This document shows positions 17,305 to 26,038 of a stretch of DNA of 40,396 nt, in pieces (position 1 is the first letter of the stretch; each line of letters opens with the position of its first letter). The notes beneath the pieces are model-generated. The model made no database searches. It was not told the origin of the DNA and was given only the letters and a program-made list of their open reading frames with translations. Where the stretch lies: the NCBI GenBank assembly GCA_032250585.1, contig JAVVFH010000002.1, positions 1 through 40,396 on the forward strand. The letters are read 5' to 3'. Made by a program: the position numbers and the translations under genes. This DNA comes from JAVVFH01 sp032250585 (lineage in GTDB: Bacteria; Pseudomonadota; Gammaproteobacteria; Xanthomonadales; SZUA-36).

Positions 17305-19794
17305 GTGCTGCGGCGCGCCTTGATCAGCCATTACCATCGGCACCCGGTGCAGGCGCTGTTCCTGCTGACCGGGATCGTCGTCGCCAATGTGCTGCTGGTC
17401 GGCACCCTGCTGATCAACGCCCAGGCCCGCGCCAGTTACGAGCAGGGCGAGAGCCTGCTGCGGTCGGGGCCGCTCGGACAGGTCCGGCACATCGATTCCG
17501 ACCGGACTTTCGACGAACGCCACTACCTGCGACTGCGGCTGCAGGGTTTCGACATGCTGGCACCCGTTCTACGACGGATGGTCTTCGGTGCCGACGGCGA
17601 AGCGCTGGAACTGGTCGGCATCGACCTGTTTGCGATGCCGCGGCCCCGGAATGGGGACGACCGCGAGGAGGAGCAACAGGGCAGGGTCTCCGGGCCTGGC
17701 TTTGCGGGCTTTGCCTTCCCGCCCTACCAGCTTTGGGCCGCCCCGGCCCGCCTGGAGCAACTCGGCTGGCAGCCCGGACAGCGACCGCCGTTGAGCACCG
17801 GCGAGACCCTGCCGCCGGCGACGCCGGTGGCCAATGAAGAATTGGGCCATCGCCTGCTGATCGACATCGGCGCACTGCAAGCGCTGACCGACAGCGCCGG
17901 CGAACTGTCTTCGATGCTGGTCTTCGCGGCACCGCCCGAGCGAATCGCAGCCCTGCGCGCCGCGCTGCCGTCCGAACTGGTCTATGTCGCCGGCACGCAG
18001 GTGCCCGATCCGGCCGAACTGACGCGCAGCTTCCACCTGAACCTGGCCGCCATGGGCCTGCTGGCTTTCGTGGTTGGGGTATTTTTGATCTACAACGCGC
18101 TGGCCTTCAGCTACACCGACCGCCGCGAACTGATTCGCAAGCTGCAGCTTTCCGGCGTCACCCGCCGCGAACTGGCCGCCGCGCTGCTGCTGGAACTGTC
18201 GGTTTTCCTGGCGGCGGGCAGCCTGCTGGGCTTTTGGTTGGGCGCCCAAATGGCGGCCTGGCTGCTGCCCGGCGTCGGCCAGACACTGGCCCAGCTGTAT
18301 GGTGTCTACATCGCTTATCCGGACGGACTGGTGCCGTCGGGCTTCCTGTTGCCTTTGCTGATGACCGCGATTGCGGCCGTTCTGTGCGTTCTTTTTCCGC
18401 TGCGCCAGGCCCTGAATACACCCTTGCTGCAGCGCTGGCAGGCGGCCTGGGAGCGACGGTTGGCGGCTCGCCGCGACCGTTTGATGCTGGCAGCCGGACT
18501 CGCCTTGCTGACGGCGGCCGCGGCGTTGGGAATTTCCGCAGAGAGCCTGTGGCCGGCGCTGGCGGGCATGGCCGCGCTGCTGGTCGGCGCCGTCCTGTGC
18601 CTGCCCACGGTGCTGCGGGGACTGCTGCAAATTCTTGAGCACCTGATACCGCCGCACCGGGTACGCCTGGCCTGGCTGATCGCGGACAGCCGCTGGCTGA
18701 TCGGCCCGGCTGCGCTGGCCCTGATGGCGCTGACCCTGGCGCTGGTCGCCAACAGCGGGCTGAACACGATGATCGGCAGTTTTCGCCAGGCCACGGACGA
18801 CTGGCTCGACCAGCGTCTGGCCGCGCAACTTTACCTGCGCGGGGATCTTCAGCTTCCGGGCCTTGATGAATGGCTTCAGCAGCAGGACCCACGGCTGCGC
18901 GCGGTCGAGCGTTACCGGACCCGGCTCAATCGGGAAGCGCCGGCCAGGCGTGCCGCGGCCGTGGAAGTGGTGAGCCTGCAGCCGGGCGGCCGTTTTCTGG
19001 AAGGTGTCGGGCTGATTCGCGAAGCCGCCGGGGCAGGGCCGCGTTTCACCGCCGGCGAGGGCGTCTATGTAAGCGAACGTGCCTGGCGGCTGGACGGATG
19101 GGCATTGGGCGACACGGTGCCCTTGTGTGGGGAAAAGCCCGACCTGCCCGTACTCGGGGTGTATCACGATTACGGTAATCCGGTATCCCAATGGATGGTC
19201 AGCCAAACCCTGTTCCAGCACTGCTGGCCTGGTCAGAGACCGATCGGCAGGGCCATTCACGGTCCCGATGAGCTGGATTGGTATGCGATCGAAGTGGGTC
19301 TGCGGACGCATTTTTCCCTGGCAGCGGACCAACTGATCGATCAGGCGGAACTGAAACAGGCGGGGCTGGCCGTATTCGACCGTACCTTCATCGTCATCCA
19401 GGCACTGAACGCGCTGACCTTGCTGGTGGCCGGCATCGGCATCTTCTGCGCGGTCAGCGCGATCCACCACCACCGTGTCGGCCAGCAGGCCCTGCTCGCC
19501 AGTCTCGGCATGACCCGGCGTGAGCGTGGTTCCTTGCTGCTACTGCAGTGGGGCTTGCTTGGTCTGCTGTGCATGGTGATGGTCTGGCCGTTCGGCACCG
19601 TTCTGGCCGGCTACCTGGCCGGTATCGTCACGCCACTGGCCTTCGGCTGGAGTTTTCCGCTGCGCCTGCAGTGGTCGCACTACCTGGTGCTGGCCGGCCT
19701 TGCCGCGGCCTGCCTGGTGCTTGCCGTGGCACTGCCTTCCCTGCGCCTGCTGCGAACTTCGCCCGCTGCGATGATGCGCGAGCAGGCGCTGTGA
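17305..19794 (+). CDS. FtsX-family ABC transporter permease, AttF/AttG-like, two FtsX domains in one chain
   Basis: An integral inner-membrane protein of about 829 residues. One hydrophobic segment lies near the N terminus (ALFLLTGIVVANVLLVGTLL), followed by a large extracytoplasmic region. A first FtsX-like block has several helices from about NLAAMGLLAFVVGVF onward. A second extracytoplasmic region follows, then a C-terminal FtsX block (LNALTLLVAGIGIF ... LRTSPAAMMREQAL). The ending SPAAMMRE is typical of FtsX/MacB permeases. The GTG start has GGGA about nine bases upstream; a TTG at 17215 is open but lies within the inverted-repeat segment. The permease overlaps the next gene by four bases (GTGA). 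Role: export or lipoprotein-type extraction with the upstream ATPase; substrate unknown. Confidence 0.88.
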   Translation: MLRRALISHYHRHPVQALFLLTGIVVANVLLVGTLLINAQARASYEQGESLLRSGPLGQVRHIDSDRTFDERHYLRLRLQGFDMLAPVLRRMVFGADGEALELVGIDLFAMPRPRNGDDREEEQQGRVSGPGFAGFAFPPYQLWAAPARLEQLGWQPGQRPPLSTGETLPPATPVANEELGHRLLIDIGALQALTDSAGELSSMLVFAAPPERIAALRAALPSELVYVAGTQVPDPAELTRSFHLNLAAMGLLAFVVGVFLIYNALAFSYTDRRELIRKLQLSGVTRRELAAALLLELSVFLAAGSLLGFWLGAQMAAWLLPGVGQTLAQLYGVYIAYPDGLVPSGFLLPLLMTAIAAVLCVLFPLRQALNTPLLQRWQAAWERRLAARRDRLMLAAGLALLTAAAALGISAESLWPALAGMAALLVGAVLCLPTVLRGLLQILEHLIPPHRVRLAWLIADSRWLIGPAALALMALTLALVANSGLNTMIGSFRQATDDWLDQRLAAQLYLRGDLQLPGLDEWLQQQDPRLRAVERYRTRLNREAPARRAAAVEVVSLQPGGRFLEGVGLIREAAGAGPRFTAGEGVYVSERAWRLDGWALGDTVPLCGEKPDLPVLGVYHDYGNPVSQWMVSQTLFQHCWPGQRPIGRAIHGPDELDWYAIEVGLRTHFSLAADQLIDQAELKQAGLAVFDRTFIVIQALNALTLLVAGIGIFCAVSAIHHHRVGQQALLASLGMTRRERGSLLLLQWGLLGLLCMVMVWPFGTVLAGYLAGIVTPLAFGWSFPLRLQWSHYLVLAGLAAACLVLAVALPSLRLLRTSPAAMMREQAL

Positions 19795-20921
19795 GTTCAC
19801 TGGGCACTCCACGTGCTGCCGCTGTCATCGGGACGATGACAGCCGTGCTGCTCGGCGCCTGCGAGCCCACGCCGGCCCCCGGCGAGCCCGGCGGTCTCGC
19901 GGTACTCGCCCAGAGCGCCGAAGGATTTGCGCAAGCGCAGCCCGACGACGCGCTGCAATTTCCCCGCGACCACGGTTCGCACCCGGACTATCGCATCGAG
20001 TGGTGGTATGTGACCGCCAACCTTGAGGACGACGAAGGGCGACCTTACGGCGCGCAGTGGACGCTGTTCCGTTTTGCCGTGCAGCCGCCCGGAAGCTGGG
20101 AGCCGGAAAGCCCGTGGCAAAGCGAACAGGTATTCATGGCGCACATGGCCATCACGACCCCGGCGGAACACTTCGCTTTTCAACGTTATGCGCGCGGCGG
20201 CGACCACCGGGGAATCGCGCAGGCGGGCGTGACGGCCAGGCCCTTCGCCGCTTGGCTGGATGACTGGTCGCTGCGCAGCAGCGAGGGAAACTGGCTGCCG
20301 CTCGAGCTTCGCGCCGCCCAGAACGGCTTTGGTCTGCGCCTGCGCCTGGAAAGCGATCGGCCCCCGTTGCTGCAGGGCGAGGCCGGATTTTCACAAAAAC
20401 ATCCGGACGGCGGCGGCTCCTGGTATTACAGCCAGCCGTTCCTGAAGGCGCGCGGCGAACTGCGCATCGACGGTCAACCGGTACCGGTCCGCGGCCAGGC
20501 CTGGCTGGACCGCGAGTGGAGCAGCCAGTTCCTGCAATCCGATCAGGCCGGCTGGGACTGGTTCGCGCTGCACCTGGAAAGCGGCGAGAAACTGATGCTG
20601 TTTCGCCTGCGCGCACGCGACGGCGGCGCCGACTTCCGCCACGGCGTGCTGATCGGACCCGACGGCAGCCGACAAACCCTGGAGCCATCGCGTATTGGCC
20701 TGCAACCGCTGCACGAAACGGCTGTCGCGGGACGCTCACTGCCTTTGCACTGGCGCATCGATCTCCCTGAAATTGGACGCTCACTGGAGGTCGAGGCCCT
20801 GCATCCGGCGCAGTGGCTCGACGTGGATTTCCCCTACTGGGAGGGTGTAGTTAGCGTCAGCGGCGAATCGCCCGGCAGCCGCGGGCGCGGCTACCTCGAA
20901 TTGACGGGTTTCTCCCCTTAA
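19791..20921 (+). CDS. Lipocalin-like lipoprotein, AttH/CrtC family (predicted secreted hydrolase)
   Basis: A 376-residue predicted lipoprotein. The leader ends in LLGAC, a good lipobox. The mature part begins with the family signature around HPDYRIEWWYVTANLEDDEG and contains LDREWSSQFL and the paired beta-rich lipocalin-like domains of the AttH/CrtC family. That family includes carotenoid 1,2-hydratase, but most members are uncharacterised. The GTG start overlaps the permease stop as GTGA, so the two genes are translationally coupled; a longer open frame upstream is only the permease read out of frame. Likely function: periplasmic partner of the AttE/AttFG transporter. There is no carotenoid gene nearby, so a CrtC activity is unlikely. 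Confidence 0.88.
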   Translation: MSSLGTPRAAAVIGTMTAVLLGACEPTPAPGEPGGLAVLAQSAEGFAQAQPDDALQFPRDHGSHPDYRIEWWYVTANLEDDEGRPYGAQWTLFRFAVQPPGSWEPESPWQSEQVFMAHMAITTPAEHFAFQRYARGGDHRGIAQAGVTARPFAAWLDDWSLRSSEGNWLPLELRAAQNGFGLRLRLESDRPPLLQGEAGFSQKHPDGGGSWYYSQPFLKARGELRIDGQPVPVRGQAWLDREWSSQFLQSDQAGWDWFALHLESGEKLMLFRLRARDGGADFRHGVLIGPDGSRQTLEPSRIGLQPLHETAVAGRSLPLHWRIDLPEIGRSLEVEALHPAQWLDVDFPYWEGVVSVSGESPGSRGRGYLELTGFSP

Positions 20922-20983
20922 GACTGCCTTAAGGTTTGTCCCTTAAGCTGGCGGCAACTTATGGCTTTGCGCCGGATGGCCCC

Positions 20984-21745
20984 ATGTCTTACCCAAACAG
21001 GAAATCCCTCGCTCCTTCGATCAGCAACGACGGTCTCGAGGCAAAGGCGTTGCTGCAGCTCACCCGCATACTGAAGCCCGCCCCGGTTTTCGCCGCGCAT
21101 GCACAAAGCAGCCCGGAGCGAACGCACGCCGAGCAATACATCGCGGCCCGCTTCCACGCGGCGCATGGCGCCGATATCCGCGATTTCATGCCCGTCCTGC
21201 TCACCATGCGCTGTCACGGACGCACCACAGCCGCCACCGGCATCCGGGCCGCGGCGCAGCAGCCGCTGTTCCTTGAACAGTACCTCCCCGGTCCGATCGA
21301 GCAGGTGCTGGGTGACATGACCGGCGAAACGATTCAGCGCACGAACATCGCCGAGATCGGCAACCTGGCCGCCACCCAGAGCGGTTCCAGCTACCTGCTG
21401 TTCATCGTGCTGAGCGCCATTCTCGAGCAGGCCCGCTTCGACTGGGTCGTTTTCACCGCCACGCCCCGGGTCCGAAAGATGTTGGGCCGTCTGGGATTAA
21501 GGGTGCATGTCCTGTGTGCAGCCGACCCCGCTTGCCTGACCCGGTCGGCGGCAGCCGAATGGGGCCGCTACTACGCCAGCGGACCGCAAGTGTTGGCCGG
21601 CCGGGTAGGCGACGCGATGGACGTATTGAGCCAGCGCCGACCATACGCCAGCCTGCTGTCCCTGTTTCGTGGTCCCATCGGTGAGATGGCGAAAACCGTC
21701 AGGCGGGACAGCTCCCGGAATGGAAGCCATGTTCTCGCCGCGTGA
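20984..21745 (+). CDS. Thermostable hemolysin family protein (GNAT-like)
   Basis: About 253 residues resembling the thermostable hemolysin (delta-VPH) family of Vibrio. Characteristic stretches are AEQYIAARFHAAHGADIRDFMP, QPLFLEQYLPGPIEQ and the core EIGNLAATQSGSSYLL...VVFTATPRVRKMLGRLG. The core reads like an acyltransferase of the GNAT/autoinducer-synthase type, where a similar EIGxLA strand and a terminal RLG helix occur; this comparison is by eye. No signal peptide or membrane segment is evident, which argues against a secreted lysin. The ATG at 20984 is preferred; a TTG at 20936 is possible. It starts 62 bases after the AttH-like gene and overlaps the ligase gene by 26 bases. Confidence 0.75.
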   Translation: MSYPNRKSLAPSISNDGLEAKALLQLTRILKPAPVFAAHAQSSPERTHAEQYIAARFHAAHGADIRDFMPVLLTMRCHGRTTAATGIRAAAQQPLFLEQYLPGPIEQVLGDMTGETIQRTNIAEIGNLAATQSGSSYLLFIVLSAILEQARFDWVVFTATPRVRKMLGRLGLRVHVLCAADPACLTRSAAAEWGRYYASGPQVLAGRVGDAMDVLSQRRPYASLLSLFRGPIGEMAKTVRRDSSRNGSHVLAA

Positions 21746-23246
21746 TCGCGCCTTTTCTGCGCGTGCTGATGCCGCTGACCCAATCGCGGTCAGCGGCACA
21801 GCCCAGGCCTGGACACGCTCGCGGCTGACGGAACGCTGCAGCGCCCTGGCTGAACGGCTGACGGCTCTGGATCTGCAAGTCGTGGCGCTGCACATGGACA
21901 ACCGGCCAGAGTGGATCGTCATCGACATGGCCTGCCAGGCTGCGTCCGTCTGCCTGGTGCCGCTACCCGGTTTTTTTTCGCCGGCACAGCTGCGGCATAT
22001 CCTGAACACCGTTCCGATCGACGGGGTGCTGACCGAACAGCCTGAAATGCTCTCACCCCTTTGCGCCGACCGCCTGCGCCCCGGAATGGATCTGCCGTTG
22101 GGTGGGAGCACCCTGCTGCGACTGAAGCGGGTCCGAAACACTCAGGTGCTGCCCGCCGGCACCGGAAAAATCACCTTCACTTCCGGTTCGACCGGACGGC
22201 CCAAAGGCGTCTGTCTCAGCAACGGGCAACTGCAGGCACAGGCCGCGGCGCTGGCCGCCGCGGTGGGTCTCGAGCAGCCCCGGCATCTCTGCCTGCTGCC
22301 ACTGAGCACCCTGCTGGAGAACGTCGCCGGCGTCTACGCGCCGCTGTTGTCCGGCGGCGAAGTGGTGGTGCCCACCCTGGCGGAAATCGGTTTTTATGGC
22401 AGCTCGTCACTGGATACCGGACTGTTCCTCGAACAGATCAGCCAGCAGCAGCCCAACAGCATTCTCCTGACACCGCAGCTGCTGCAAATCCTCGTGTCCG
22501 CAGCCGGCAATGGCTGGCAGCCGCCGGCCTCACTGGTCTTCGCCGCGGTGGGCGGCGCGAAGGTGCCGGTCGCCTTGCTACAAAGGGCCCGGGCCCTGGG
22601 CATCCCGGCTTTCGAAGGTTACGGGCTTTCGGAATGCGCCTCAGTGGTCAGCCTGAACCGGCCCGGCCGCGACCGGCCCGGCAGCTGTGGCCAGCCGCTG
22701 GCTCAGCTGGGAATCACCGTCGACGACGGGGAAATCCGCGTGGCCGGCAATGCCATGCTCGGCTATGCCGGCGAGCCGGAGAGCTGGGGACAGGACCAGA
22801 TTGCGACCGGCGACCTCGGCTACCTGGACAACGAGGGGTTCCTGTACATCAACGGTCGCAAAAAAAACCTGTTGATCACCAGCTTCGGGCGAAACATTGC
22901 TCCGGAGTGGGTCGAAAGCGAAGCGCTCGCCAGTGGTGTTCTGGCCGAATGCGTGGTGGTCGGTGACGCGAGGCCGTTCTGCATCGCCCTGCTGTCGCCG
23001 CGCAACCCGGCCGCAGCAGACGAGACCATCCAAAGCGCGATCGACGACAGCAACGCGCGCCTGCCGGACTACGCCCACATCAGGCGCTGGCACCGCCTCG
23101 TGCAGCCGCTGGCCGACAGCAGCGAACTGATCACCGAAAACGGCCGTCCTAAACGCCATGCCATCATCACGCGCTACCAGAGCGTGATCGATGCCCTCTA
23201 CGCAGGCGATACCTGCGCCGCCAAACCTTACGCGAGAACCGCATGA
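21720..23246 (+). CDS. AMP-forming acyl ligase / adenylating enzyme (ANL superfamily)
   Basis: A 508-residue adenylating enzyme. It has the phosphate loop TFTSGSTGRPKGV, the A5-type EGYGLSECASVV, the ATP-ribose aspartate in TGDLGYLDNEGFLYINGR and the hinge region KKNLLITSFGRNIAPEWVE. Near the C terminus, ENGRPKR stands where the catalytic-lysine motif (NGK-like) is expected; the residue after the glycine is Arg rather than Lys. Two starts are close, 21720 and 21729, the second with better-spaced GGAA. Both overlap the hemolysin-family gene. The stop overlaps the next gene by four bases. It probably activates a carboxylic acid for a neighbouring enzyme; no carrier protein gene is present in the window. 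Confidence 0.85.
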   Translation: MEAMFSPRDRAFSARADAADPIAVSGTAQAWTRSRLTERCSALAERLTALDLQVVALHMDNRPEWIVIDMACQAASVCLVPLPGFFSPAQLRHILNTVPIDGVLTEQPEMLSPLCADRLRPGMDLPLGGSTLLRLKRVRNTQVLPAGTGKITFTSGSTGRPKGVCLSNGQLQAQAAALAAAVGLEQPRHLCLLPLSTLLENVAGVYAPLLSGGEVVVPTLAEIGFYGSSSLDTGLFLEQISQQQPNSILLTPQLLQILVSAAGNGWQPPASLVFAAVGGAKVPVALLQRARALGIPAFEGYGLSECASVVSLNRPGRDRPGSCGQPLAQLGITVDDGEIRVAGNAMLGYAGEPESWGQDQIATGDLGYLDNEGFLYINGRKKNLLITSFGRNIAPEWVESEALASGVLAECVVVGDARPFCIALLSPRNPAAADETIQSAIDDSNARLPDYAHIRRWHRLVQPLADSSELITENGRPKRHAIITRYQSVIDALYAGDTCAAKPYARTA

Positions 23247-23914
23247 GTTTCTTCCCGACGTTACAGAACGAAACCGAAACCGCCCGTGGTGAACTTTTGA
23301 CCGTGCCACTCATCCAACGGGCCCTGGCCGGACGCATCACCCGATCCGAATACGCGGCCTTCCTGGCCCAGGCCTATCACCACGTGCGGCACACCGTGCC
23401 GCTGCTGATGGCAGTCGGCAGCCGGCTGCCTGATTCCTGCGGCTGGCTGCGGGTCGCGGTTGCCGAATACATCGCGGAAGAGATCGGTCACGAAGAGTGG
23501 ATCCTCAATGACATCACGGCCTGCGGGTTCGACGCCGAAGCGGTGCGCCGCAGCAGGCCCGCGATCCCGACCGAGTTGATGGTCGCTTATGCCTATGACC
23601 TCATCGATCGCGTCAATCCGCTCGGTTTCTTCGGCATGGTACACGTGCTGGAAGGAACCTCCGTCGCCATCGCCGATAACGCGGCCCGTTCGATCGGGGA
23701 AAGTCTGTCGCTGCCCGAAAACGCGTTCACCTACCTTTACTCTCACGGCACGCTCGACATCGAACACCTGAAGTTCTTCGAAGATTTAATGAACCGGATC
23801 GAAGGACCGGCAGACCAGGCGCAGATCATCCACTCAGCCCGCGTGTTCTACGGCCTCTACGGCGATATTTTCCGATCGCTGGACGGCACCACAGCCCCGG
23901 CGCTGGCGGCCTGA
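23243..23914 (+). CDS. Heme-oxygenase-like diiron oxidase family protein (iron-containing redox enzyme)
   Basis: A 223-residue all-helical protein of the TenA/PqqC/heme-oxygenase-like fold. Candidate metal ligands follow the pattern seen in diiron members such as CADD: acidic residues and His83 in AEYIAEEIGHEEW, Glu137 in LEGTS, and the H-x3-D-x2-H motif His168-Asp172-His175 (SHGTLDIEH). These enzymes use a labile Fe2 or Fe-Mn site for O2-dependent oxidation or fragmentation of small molecules or acyl groups. The ATG overlaps the ligase stop by four bases and the stop shares one base with the SDR start, so coupling is tight. Substrate unknown. TenA (thiaminase) is less likely without thiamine genes nearby. 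Confidence 0.82.
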   Translation: MSFFPTLQNETETARGELLTVPLIQRALAGRITRSEYAAFLAQAYHHVRHTVPLLMAVGSRLPDSCGWLRVAVAEYIAEEIGHEEWILNDITACGFDAEAVRRSRPAIPTELMVAYAYDLIDRVNPLGFFGMVHVLEGTSVAIADNAARSIGESLSLPENAFTYLYSHGTLDIEHLKFFEDLMNRIEGPADQAQIIHSARVFYGLYGDIFRSLDGTTAPALAA

Positions 23915-24696
23915 TGGACTGCAGAGGCAAACAGGTTCTGCTGGCCGGGGCCAGCGGCGGCATCGGGCAGGCGATCGCGCTGGAACTGGACCGCGCCGGC
24001 GCCCTGCTGACCCTGGTCGGGCGCAGCGAAGACAAGCTGGTTGCCCTGTGCCGCCAACTCGAGGGACCCCAACAGCTGATCGCCGCCAACCTCGACGACC
24101 CCACGCAGCGCGACCGGGTCGTGCGGCATTGCGAGCAAAACGGCCTGGATATCCTGATCAATGCCGTCGGCGTCATGGACTTTCGGCTGTTCGATGCGCA
24201 GGCGCCCGTCGAGATCGAGCGCATGGTCAGGACCAACCTGTTGACCCCCATGCTGCTGTGCCAGCGACTGCTGCCCATGCTGCGACAGCGCGACGAAGCG
24301 GTCATCGTCAACATCGGCTCCATTTTCGGCAGCATCGGGCATCCCGGTTTCGCCGCCTATTGCGCCAGCAAGTTCGGCCTGCGGGGTTTTACCGAGGCAT
24401 TGCAGCGAGAACTGCACGACAGCAGCGTGCGCGTTTCTTATCTTGCACCCCGTGCCACCCGCACGGATCTGAACACGGCCGCGGTCACGGCCCTCAACGA
24501 AGCGCTAGGCAACGCAACCGATACGCCGGAACAGGTGGCCGCTGCAGTGCTCAGGATGCTCGTTCAGAAAAGCCGACAACGCTACATCGGCTGGCCGGAA
24601 AACCTGTTCGTTCGCCTGAACGGTCTGTTCCCGAACCTCGTCCATAACGCGCTGGTGCGCAAAATGCATATCATCCGGTCGCATGCCGAAACCTGA
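23914..24696 (+). CDS. Short-chain dehydrogenase/reductase
   Basis: A classical SDR of 260 residues. It has the NAD(P) motif GASGGIG at 13-19, NAVG in the fourth strand, the catalytic serine in VNIGSIFGS and YCASK as the YxxxK catalytic pair. The C terminus (RYIGWPENLFVRLNGLFPNLV) is longer and more hydrophobic than the minimal SDR and resembles those acting on lipid-like substrates; that comparison is impressionistic. Start and stop are coupled with the diiron oxidase gene through a one-base overlap. It likely performs a redox step on the product of the ligase/oxidase pair. Confidence 0.88.
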   Translation: MDCRGKQVLLAGASGGIGQAIALELDRAGALLTLVGRSEDKLVALCRQLEGPQQLIAANLDDPTQRDRVVRHCEQNGLDILINAVGVMDFRLFDAQAPVEIERMVRTNLLTPMLLCQRLLPMLRQRDEAVIVNIGSIFGSIGHPGFAAYCASKFGLRGFTEALQRELHDSSVRVSYLAPRATRTDLNTAAVTALNEALGNATDTPEQVAAAVLRMLVQKSRQRYIGWPENLFVRLNGLFPNLVHNALVRKMHIIRSHAET

Positions 24697-24712
24697 ATTG
24701 GAGACTCTGTCC

Positions 24713-25360
24713 ATGAAAAATGCTTTATCGATTGTTTTTGTTCTGATCCTTTGCCTGGGCACCAGCCAGGCGGTTACAGCCGGCGACGACGAAATCCTGC
24801 GGCTGCAGCAACGCTGGGCCGAGGTAAACTATCAACTGGAAGGCAAGACACGCCTGACGGCATTCGAGGAACTGGTCCGCGAGGCCGACCAACTGACCGC
24901 CAGCAAGCCCGACTTCGCAGCCGCCTACATCTGGAGCGGCATCATCAAATCTTCCTTCGCCGGCGCCCGGGGCGGTCTCGGCGCGATGAAGCTGGCCAAG
25001 GCCGCGCGCACCGACCTGGAGCGCGCCATGGAAATCGATGCAGACGCGCTGCAGGGCTCCGCCTATACCAGCCTCGGCACGCTGTACTACAAGGTGCCCG
25101 GCTGGCCAGTGGGCTTCGGCGACGAGCGCAAGGCAGAGGAGCTGTTGCGCACGGCACTCACTCTGAACCCGGACGGCATTGACCCGAATTATTTCTATGG
25201 GGACTTTCTGCTGGATCAGAAGCGCTACGAAGAGGCCGAAAAAGCCCTGCTCAAGGCGCAACAGTCGCCGGCCCGGCCCGATCGCCCGCTGGCCGATGCC
25301 GGCAGACAGGAAGAGATCGAAGTGGCATTATTGAAGGTCCGAAAGAAACTTCGCAAATGA
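24713..25360 (+). CDS. Secreted TPR-containing protein
   Basis: A 215-residue periplasmic protein. The ATG chosen gives a clean signal peptide (MKNALSIVFVLILCLGTSQA, cleavage likely near VTAG). The mature part is helical with TPR-like units: ADQLTASKPDFAAAYIWSG, LERAMEIDADALQGSAYTSLGTLYY and AEELLRTALTLNPDGIDPNYFYGDFLLDQKRYEEAEKALLKA, the last being a good TPR. A second in-frame ATG at 24683 would bury the signal peptide. It follows the SDR by 16 bases and precedes the response regulator by 18. Likely a protein-interaction partner of the envelope; specific role unknown. Confidence 0.8.
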   Translation: MKNALSIVFVLILCLGTSQAVTAGDDEILRLQQRWAEVNYQLEGKTRLTAFEELVREADQLTASKPDFAAAYIWSGIIKSSFAGARGGLGAMKLAKAARTDLERAMEIDADALQGSAYTSLGTLYYKVPGWPVGFGDERKAEELLRTALTLNPDGIDPNYFYGDFLLDQKRYEEAEKALLKAQQSPARPDRPLADAGRQEEIEVALLKVRKKLRK

Positions 25361-25378
25361 GGTCCGGAACCACACCGC

Positions 25379-26038
25379 ATGCTGATATTGCTGGTCGAAG
25401 ATGACCGTTCGATAGCCCGGGCCCTCGAGCGGGCGCTGCGCAAGCAGGGCTATAGCGTCAATACGGTCGGCGGCGGCCAGGCGGCCCTGTTGGCGATCGA
25501 AACCGAACTGCCGGATCTTGCCATTCTCGACCTCGGCCTGCCTGACATGGACGGCCTGGAGGTGCTTAGGCAGGTCCGCAAGCGCAATGTGAATCTGCCG
25601 ATCCTGCTGCTGACCGCTCGCGCCGGCCTCGATGACAAGGTAGCCGGTCTCGACAGCGGCGCCGACGACTACCTGGCGAAACCTTTCGAGATGAACGAAC
25701 TGTTCGCCCGTCTGCGCGTCATGGAACGACGCCAGACCACTGCGCGGACCGCAATGATCACGATCGGCGCGGTGACCCTGGACATCAACCGCAACCGTGT
25801 CGCGGTCGACGGCGCAGTGATGGAGCTGTCGCGTCGCGAGTTCATGTTGCTCAAGAACCTGATGGAGAACGCCGGCCGCGTACAGACGCGCAACACGCTC
25901 GAAAGTCGGCTGTATGGCTGGGGCGAGGAGGTCTCCAGCAATGCGCTGGAGGTGCATATCCATCATTTGCGCCGCAAACTCGGCGCCGATTTTATCAAGA
26001 CCGTGCGGGGCGTCGGCTACAGGATCGAGAACGCGTGA
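25379..26038 (+). CDS. Response regulator, OmpR/PhoB family
   Basis: A 219-residue two-component regulator. The receiver domain has the acidic pair Asp8-Asp9, phosphoacceptor Asp51 (AILDLGLPDMDG) and the switch lysine in YLAKPF. The C-terminal winged HTH contains LSRREFMLLKNLMENAGRVQTR and VHIHHLRRKLG...VRGVGYR, as in PmrA/QseB-type regulators. Its stop overlaps the kinase start by four bases, so it is the cognate partner of the fused sensor kinase. By position it should control the FTR1 iron-uptake genes downstream. Confidence 0.93.
   Translation: MLILLVEDDRSIARALERALRKQGYSVNTVGGGQAALLAIETELPDLAILDLGLPDMDGLEVLRQVRKRNVNLPILLLTARAGLDDKVAGLDSGADDYLAKPFEMNELFARLRVMERRQTTARTAMITIGAVTLDINRNRVAVDGAVMELSRREFMLLKNLMENAGRVQTRNTLESRLYGWGEEVSSNALEVHIHHLRRKLGADFIKTVRGVGYRIENA

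Noticed and set aside
17569..19473. 634-codon open frame antisense to the FtsX permease
   Set aside because: Gln/Arg-rich translation typical of the reverse of a Leu/Ala-rich membrane protein; no motif.
19791..20921. Carotenoid 1,2-hydratase (CrtC) as the function of the lipocalin-like lipoprotein
   Set aside because: No carotenoid genes nearby and the gene is coupled to an AttE/AttFG-type transporter.
23243..23914. Thiaminase II (TenA)
   Set aside because: Lacks thiamine-gene context and shows the H-x3-D-x2-H metal pattern of diiron oxidases.
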